DNA of 64,000 nucleotides from contig JAGLCJ010000001.1 in assembly GCA_023146255.1 (NCBI GenBank), positions 62,001-126,000 of the forward strand. Direction: 5' to 3'. A program made the translations under genes and the position numbers. Shown piece after piece: positions 59,900 to 64,000 of this stretch (position 1 is its first letter; each line of letters opens with the position of its first letter). Origin of the DNA: Alcanivoracaceae bacterium. GTDB lineage: Bacteria; Pseudomonadota; Gammaproteobacteria; Pseudomonadales; Alcanivoracaceae. The notes beneath the pieces were generated by a model. That model made no database searches, was not told the DNA's origin, and saw nothing but the letters and a program-made list of their open reading frames with translations.

Positions 59900-61560
59900 T
59901 CCTGTTTGGCCTGCCGTTTCTCGCGGCGGGTCTGGCGGTACTGGTGCTCAGTCCGCTGGATACGCTGCGGCTGCACTGGCTCAGTGGCAGCTGGGCGCAG
60001 GTGCCGGCCACCCTGCAAAACATTGATGTGGTCAGCTCGCGCAGCTCGGATTCCACCACCTACCGGATTGTCGGCAGCTACTCCTATAGCTTCTCCGGTC
60101 AGCGTTATCAGAACAGTCGCATCAGTTACGACACCGGCAGCGACAATATTGGCAGCGACCACCACGGCATTGTCTCGCGCATCCAGAGCCGTCAGCAGCG
60201 CGGTGAGCTGACTGCCTGGGTCAATCCGGCGGACCCGCAGCAGGCGTTTCTGGTGCGTGAGCTGCGCTGGAAAAAGCTGCTGTTCAGCAGTGTGTTCGGC
60301 ATTATCTTCGCCGGTATTGGCGCAGGCATGATGGTGTTTGGCGGCCGACGTTCGCCGGCTAAAGTGGTGCCGACAACCGGGTTGGCCGCGCCGATCTATT
60401 CCAGTGAAAAAAACAGCTACTGGATCTGGTGGGTGTTCGGTTCCCTGTTTCTGCTGATGCCGTTGCCGGCGCTGGTGGAATTGCCGGCGGAGCTGCGCAA
60501 GGGCAACTATCCGATCCTGTTCGTGCTGCTGTTCCCGCTGGCGGGCAGCTGGATTGTCTGGCTTGGTATTCGGGTATTTCGCAACTGGCGCCACTATGGC
60601 CCGCTGCCGGTGGAGATGGACCCGGCGCCGGGACAGGTGGGCGGGGATATTGGCGGCAGGATTCGTCTGCGCCTGCCGTGGCGAATGGAAAATCCCTATC
60701 AGCTCACCCTGCAGTGCCTGCGCTCAACCGTCAGCGGCAGTGGCAAGAATCGGCGCCGTAGCGAGTCACTGGTCTGGCAGCAGGAGCTGGTGCCGTTTGC
60801 CGAGGCCTGCGCCGAGGGCACCGAATTACGCTTTGTCTTTACACCGCCGGATCATCTGCCGGAGAGCGAGGAAGCCGGCAACGACTACCATCTCTGGCGA
60901 CTGTTACTGTCCGGCCCGGATAAACCGGTGAAGCTGGAGCGCACCTACGAGCTGCCGGTGGCGAAGGGGGCGGCACGCTCGGCCATCAGCATGCCGGCCC
61001 GGCATATCGAGCAGCAAAGCGCACAGGCAAAAATCCGGGCGCTGGAATCCGCCGGCAGCCAGATCGAGCTGACCCAGCTCGGTGACGGTGTCCGCCTGCA
61101 TTCGCCGTTCGGTTTGCATATGGGCATGAAGCTGACCCTGTTTCTGTTCGGCGTGGTGTTTGCCGGGGCGGCGGCGTTTCTCAGCTGGAAGGCGCTGGAG
61201 GAGGGCGGCATGCTCTGGCTGATGGCGGTGGTGTTCTCGCTGTTCGGCTACCCGATGGCGCTGGGCGGGCTGTTTACCGTGGGCCGCTCGCTGACCACGG
61301 AAATTCGCGCCGGGCAGGTGCGCACCGTGCGGCGCTGGTTCGGCCTGCCGCTGTGGCGGCGGAGCATGGCGCTTGGTCGCGCCGATCAGCTTGTTCTGAC
61401 CGCCGGGGTAAAAAGCAATGATGGCCGCCGGCATACCGAGTACCTGCATCTTGTCGCGGTGGAGCAGGGCCGCAAGATCCGCCTGGCCGAGGATATCAGC
61501 GGCCGGGAAGCGGCCGAGGCCCTGCAGGCCAGCCTGATTCGCCTGCTGGGATTGCGCTGA
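59857..61560 (+). CDS. DUF3592 multi-pass membrane protein
   Basis: Function unknown. The frame is open further upstream within rrtA, but GTG 59857 with GGGGGAG eight bases before it is the best start, giving 567 residues. Layout: helix at about 14-32, DUF3592-type soluble domain about 40-130 (TYRIVGSYSYSFSGQRYQ), helix about 138-160, helix pair about 185-240, a long soluble region, a second helix pair about 425-475, and a C-terminal PH-like tail. It overlaps the rhombosortase gene by 43 bp and is surely translated from the same mRNA. leuA follows after 62 bp. Confidence 0.8.
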   Translation: MAGKKSENGRSWGVILFGLPFLAAGLAVLVLSPLDTLRLHWLSGSWAQVPATLQNIDVVSSRSSDSTTYRIVGSYSYSFSGQRYQNSRISYDTGSDNIGSDHHGIVSRIQSRQQRGELTAWVNPADPQQAFLVRELRWKKLLFSSVFGIIFAGIGAGMMVFGGRRSPAKVVPTTGLAAPIYSSEKNSYWIWWVFGSLFLLMPLPALVELPAELRKGNYPILFVLLFPLAGSWIVWLGIRVFRNWRHYGPLPVEMDPAPGQVGGDIGGRIRLRLPWRMENPYQLTLQCLRSTVSGSGKNRRRSESLVWQQELVPFAEACAEGTELRFVFTPPDHLPESEEAGNDYHLWRLLLSGPDKPVKLERTYELPVAKGAARSAISMPARHIEQQSAQAKIRALESAGSQIELTQLGDGVRLHSPFGLHMGMKLTLFLFGVVFAGAAAFLSWKALEEGGMLWLMAVVFSLFGYPMALGGLFTVGRSLTTEIRAGQVRTVRRWFGLPLWRRSMALGRADQLVLTAGVKSNDGRRHTEYLHLVAVEQGRKIRLAEDISGREAAEALQASLIRLLGLR

Positions 61561-61582
61561 CTCTGCTAGACTCGCAGCATTC

Positions 61583-61601
61583 GCCGGCCCCTGCGGCCGG
61601 C
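61583..61601 (+). other. GC-rich hairpin in the leuA leader
   Basis: GCCGGCC-CCTGC-GGCCGGC forms a 7-bp stem 21 bases before leuA. There is no T-run and no leucine-codon leader peptide, so a classical attenuator is not supported. It may be a weak terminator for the upstream gene or an mRNA 5' structure. Confidence 0.45.
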
Positions 61602-61622
61602 CCCCGAATTGCGGAGATATCC

Positions 61623-63170
61623 ATGAACAAGGATCGCCTGATCATATTCGATACCACCCTGCGCGACGGCGAGCAGAGCCCCGGCGCCACCATGGACCGG
61701 GACGAGAAACTGCGCATCGCCCGGGCGCTGGAGCGGATGAAAGTCGATGTCATCGAGGCCGGCTTTGCCATCGCCAGTCAGGGCGATTTCGAATCGGTGA
61801 AAGCGATTGCCGAGACCATCAAGGATTCCACCGTCTGCTCACTGGCCCGGGCCAAGGAAGCGGACATTGACCGTGCTGGCGAAGCGCTGAAAAATGCCGC
61901 CAGTGGTCGCATCCATACCTTTATTGCCACCAGCCCGATCCATATGCAGCACAAGCTGCGGATGCAGCCGGACGAAGTGATCGAAGCGGCAGTCAAGGCA
62001 GTGAAATACGCCCGCAACCTGTGCGCCGATGTCGAGTTTTCCTGTGAGGACGCCGGCCGCTCGGAAATCGATTTTCTCTGCCGGATTATCGAGCAGGTGA
62101 TCGATGCCGGTGCCCGCACCATCAATATTCCCGACACCGTTGGCTATGCCATTCCCGAGCAGTTTGGTCACACCATCGGCCAGCTGATCGAGCGCATTCC
62201 GAACAGCCACAAGGCGGTGTTCTCGGTGCATTGCCATAACGATCTCGGCCTCGCCGTGGCCAACTCGCTGGCGGCGGTGCTGAACGGCGCCCGTCAGGTG
62301 GAGTGCACCATCAATGGTCTGGGCGAACGTGCCGGCAATGCCTCACTGGAAGAAATCGTTATGGCGGTGCGCACCCGTGGCGATCTGTTCCCGGTGGAAA
62401 CCGGCATCGACGCCACCGGCATCGTCCCGGCGTCACGACTGGTGTCGACCATCACCGGATTTCCGGTGCAGCCGAACAAGGCCATCGTCGGCGCCAATGC
62501 TTTTGCCCACGAATCCGGCATTCATCAGGATGGTGTGCTCAAGCATCGGGAAACCTACGAAATCATGCGCGCCGAGGATGTTGGCTGGCACACCAACCGG
62601 ATGGTGCTTGGCAAGCATTCCGGCCGTGCTGCGTTTCGTGCCCGGCTGGAAGAACTCGGCATCAGCTTCGATACCAATGAAGCGCTGAACGACACCTTCC
62701 AGCGCTTCAAGGATCTCGCCGACAAAAAACACGAAGTGTTTGATGAAGACCTGCAGGCACTGGTCAGCGACGTCCAGCGCGCCACCGAGGAAGAGCGTTT
62801 CAAGCTGGTGCTGCTGGAAGCCGCTTCGAAAACCGGCGAAACCCCGGAAGCACGGGTGGTGCTGAATGTCGACGGCAACGAAGTGGAAGCGAAATCCGAA
62901 GGTGCCGGCCCGGTGGACGCGACCTTCCGTGCTATTGAGCAGATTGCGAAAAGCGATGCTTCGCTGCAGCTGTATTCGGTCAACGCCATTACTTCCGGTA
63001 CTGACAGCCAGGGTGAAGTGACTGTGCGGCTGGAGAAGGGCGGTCGTATCGTCAACGGCCACGGTGCCGATACCGATATCATCACCGCCTCGGCCAAGGC
63101 CTATCTCGATGCGCTGAACCATTTTGCTGCCGGTGTGCCGCGCGCCCACCCGCAGGCGGCGGATGTCTGA
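61623..63170 (+). CDS. leuA: 2-isopropylmalate synthase
   Basis: First committed enzyme of leucine synthesis: condenses acetyl-CoA with 2-oxoisovalerate. 515 residues: a TIM-barrel catalytic domain with IFDTTLRDGEQSPGATM at the start, the metal ligands in FSVHCHNDLGLAVANSL and GLGERAGNASLEE, and a C-terminal LeuA regulatory domain for leucine feedback inhibition. The size and GEQSPG motif identify the E. coli-like short LeuA. The next gene begins 3 bp after the stop. Confidence 0.95.
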   Translation: MNKDRLIIFDTTLRDGEQSPGATMDRDEKLRIARALERMKVDVIEAGFAIASQGDFESVKAIAETIKDSTVCSLARAKEADIDRAGEALKNAASGRIHTFIATSPIHMQHKLRMQPDEVIEAAVKAVKYARNLCADVEFSCEDAGRSEIDFLCRIIEQVIDAGARTINIPDTVGYAIPEQFGHTIGQLIERIPNSHKAVFSVHCHNDLGLAVANSLAAVLNGARQVECTINGLGERAGNASLEEIVMAVRTRGDLFPVETGIDATGIVPASRLVSTITGFPVQPNKAIVGANAFAHESGIHQDGVLKHRETYEIMRAEDVGWHTNRMVLGKHSGRAAFRARLEELGISFDTNEALNDTFQRFKDLADKKHEVFDEDLQALVSDVQRATEEERFKLVLLEAASKTGETPEARVVLNVDGNEVEAKSEGAGPVDATFRAIEQIAKSDASLQLYSVNAITSGTDSQGEVTVRLEKGGRIVNGHGADTDIITASAKAYLDALNHFAAGVPRAHPQAADV

Positions 63171-63173
63171 GTG

Positions 63174-63899
63174 ATGAACGAGCGGCTGCGCCAGCGTTAT
63201 CTGAAGCTGATGGGGTTCACCCCCTGGGTGGCGGTGACCGCGCTGCCCGGCGCGGCGCCGTCACCGCTGCGTGATGCCGGTGTCGTTGATGATGAGCTGG
63301 ACGAGGTTACAAATGTAACCGCTTCCCCGGATCTGTCGGCGCTGCTGGCGGATACCAGCGCTGGTCAGGTTGCCGTACCGGCAATGGAGAAAAAAGCGGA
63401 CAACCAACCTGCTGTCACTACATCGGTTGACAGGACGGTGGTTGAAAGTACGCAGTCGCTGACTTTTACCCTGCAGGCCCATCGCGGCAGCGACGTGCAT
63501 CTGTGGGTGGAACAACAGCAAGCGGACGCCCCCGGCCTGACACGGGAAGAACAGCAACAACTGGCGGCGCTGTTGAAACTGTTTGATGGCAGCGTGCAAA
63601 GCGATCCCAAGCGTCTGGTCTGCGGCGCCACCGCCGGCAAACCGATGACCGCCGAGATTGCCCGGCCGATGTTCGACCTGTTCCTGCGTCGCCTGCTTGG
63701 TCGCAACACCAGTGCAAAATTATTGCTGTGTGCCAGTGAGGCTACCGTGCAGGCACTGTTCGGCAGCGAACGCTACCAGCCGGTGATGCGTGAGCAGATC
63801 ACCATCCTGCCGGTCAGCACCCTGACGGAAATGCTTGCCGATCCCGCCGGCCACAAGCGCACCAGCTGGCAGGCCATGGTGACCCACGGGTTTGCATGA
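63174..63899 (+). CDS. holD: Probable DNA polymerase III psi subunit (HolD-like)
   Basis: Clamp-loader-associated psi protein, linking the gamma/tau complex to chi and SSB. Evidence is partial. The N-terminus RYLKLMGFTPWVAV, with a conserved Gly-x-x-x-Trp and PGA soon after, matches the HolD clamp-loader-binding segment. The C-terminal half (KLLLCASEA, ITILPVSTLTEML) follows the HolD fold pattern. The gene directly precedes rimI, the holD-rimI order of E. coli and pseudomonads. At 241 residues it is longer than E. coli HolD (137) because of a low-complexity middle region (about 40-100). ATG 63174 preferred over GTG 63171. Confidence 0.7.
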   Translation: MNERLRQRYLKLMGFTPWVAVTALPGAAPSPLRDAGVVDDELDEVTNVTASPDLSALLADTSAGQVAVPAMEKKADNQPAVTTSVDRTVVESTQSLTFTLQAHRGSDVHLWVEQQQADAPGLTREEQQQLAALLKLFDGSVQSDPKRLVCGATAGKPMTAEIARPMFDLFLRRLLGRNTSAKLLLCASEATVQALFGSERYQPVMREQITILPVSTLTEMLADPAGHKRTSWQAMVTHGFA

Positions 63900-64000
63900 C
63901 AACGCTGCACGCCGGCTGCCTGCTGCGGCCCATGACCGAAGCCGACCTGCCAGATGTGGTGGCGATTGAAGACGCCACCCAGCCGACACCCTGGTCGGCG
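63896..64000 (+). CDS. rimI: Ribosomal protein S18 alanine N-acetyltransferase (5' part)
   Basis: GNAT-family enzyme that acetylates the N-terminal Ala of ribosomal protein S18. Only 35 codons are in the window. The family start LRPMTEADLPDVVAIE followed by PTPWS is clear. The ATG overlaps the holD-like stop (ATGA). The rest lies beyond the window. Confidence 0.85.
   Translation, partial: MTTLHAGCLLRPMTEADLPDVVAIEDATQPTPWSA

Noticed and set aside
61561..61622. Leucine attenuator before leuA
   Set aside because: There is a GC hairpin but no leader peptide with Leu codons and no T-run.

Overview
The window is a GC-rich chromosomal segment from a gammaproteobacterium, most likely in or near the Pseudomonadales/Oceanospirillales. 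This is inferred from gene order: petABC-sspAB, dolP-diaA-yraN-lpoA next to rsmI, rnpB before the division and cell wall (dcw) cluster, then lpxC-dciA-M23 peptidase-secA-argJ, then pilBCD-coaE-yacG, nadC and ampDE. All of this resembles the pseudomonad arrangement. I cannot name a genus. No rRNA, tRNA, insertion sequence, prophage or CRISPR array was recognised.

Layout. (1) 1-3.4 kb: the 3' part of petA, petB, petC (cytochrome bc1), then sspA-sspB. (2) 3.4-7.8 kb: outer-membrane and replication-timing genes dolP, diaA, yraN and lpoA on the minus strand, facing away from rsmI. (3) 7.75-13.35 kb: a compact nitric-oxide response cassette. norR and a DUF808 membrane protein are read leftwards; ric and a quinol-type norB are read rightwards. 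Between them lie three GGT-N7-ACC operators and a sigma-54 promoter. (4) 13.39-13.82 kb: rnpB with its own promoter and a strong terminator. (5) 14.0-31.6 kb: a complete dcw cluster from mraZ to lpxC, with MraZ boxes at its head and start/stop overlaps at most junctions. (6) 31.6-38.1 kb: dciA, an M23 peptidase, secA, argJ and a Nudix-ThiE fusion. (7) 38.1-44.6 kb: yacG, coaE and pilD-pilC-pilB on the minus strand, facing away from two tandem 177-residue major-pilin genes. Each pilin gene has its own sigma-54 promoter and a pair of GAC-N7-GTC sites. (8) 44.6-50.8 kb: nadC and an alanine/sodium symporter, a DUF1631 gene, ampD-ampE. (9) 50.9-55 kb: aceE-aceF, followed by a REP-like palindrome. 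(10) 55-57.5 kb: a Spy-like chaperone gene beside a BaeRS-like two-component system. (11) 57.6-61.6 kb: a TfpX/TfpZ-like pilin accessory protein, DoxX, a rhombosortase and an overlapping DUF3592 protein. (12) 61.6-64 kb: leuA, a holD-like psi subunit gene and the start of rimI.

Most of the window is conserved housekeeping DNA. The parts that repay a closer look are the NO cassette with DUF808 co-transcribed with its regulator, the twin pilin genes with matching control regions, the rhombosortase/DUF3592 pair, and the REP-like element after aceF. Starts were chosen from ribosome-binding-site spacing, signal peptides and family N-termini; several differ from the longest open frame and several are GTG or TTG.
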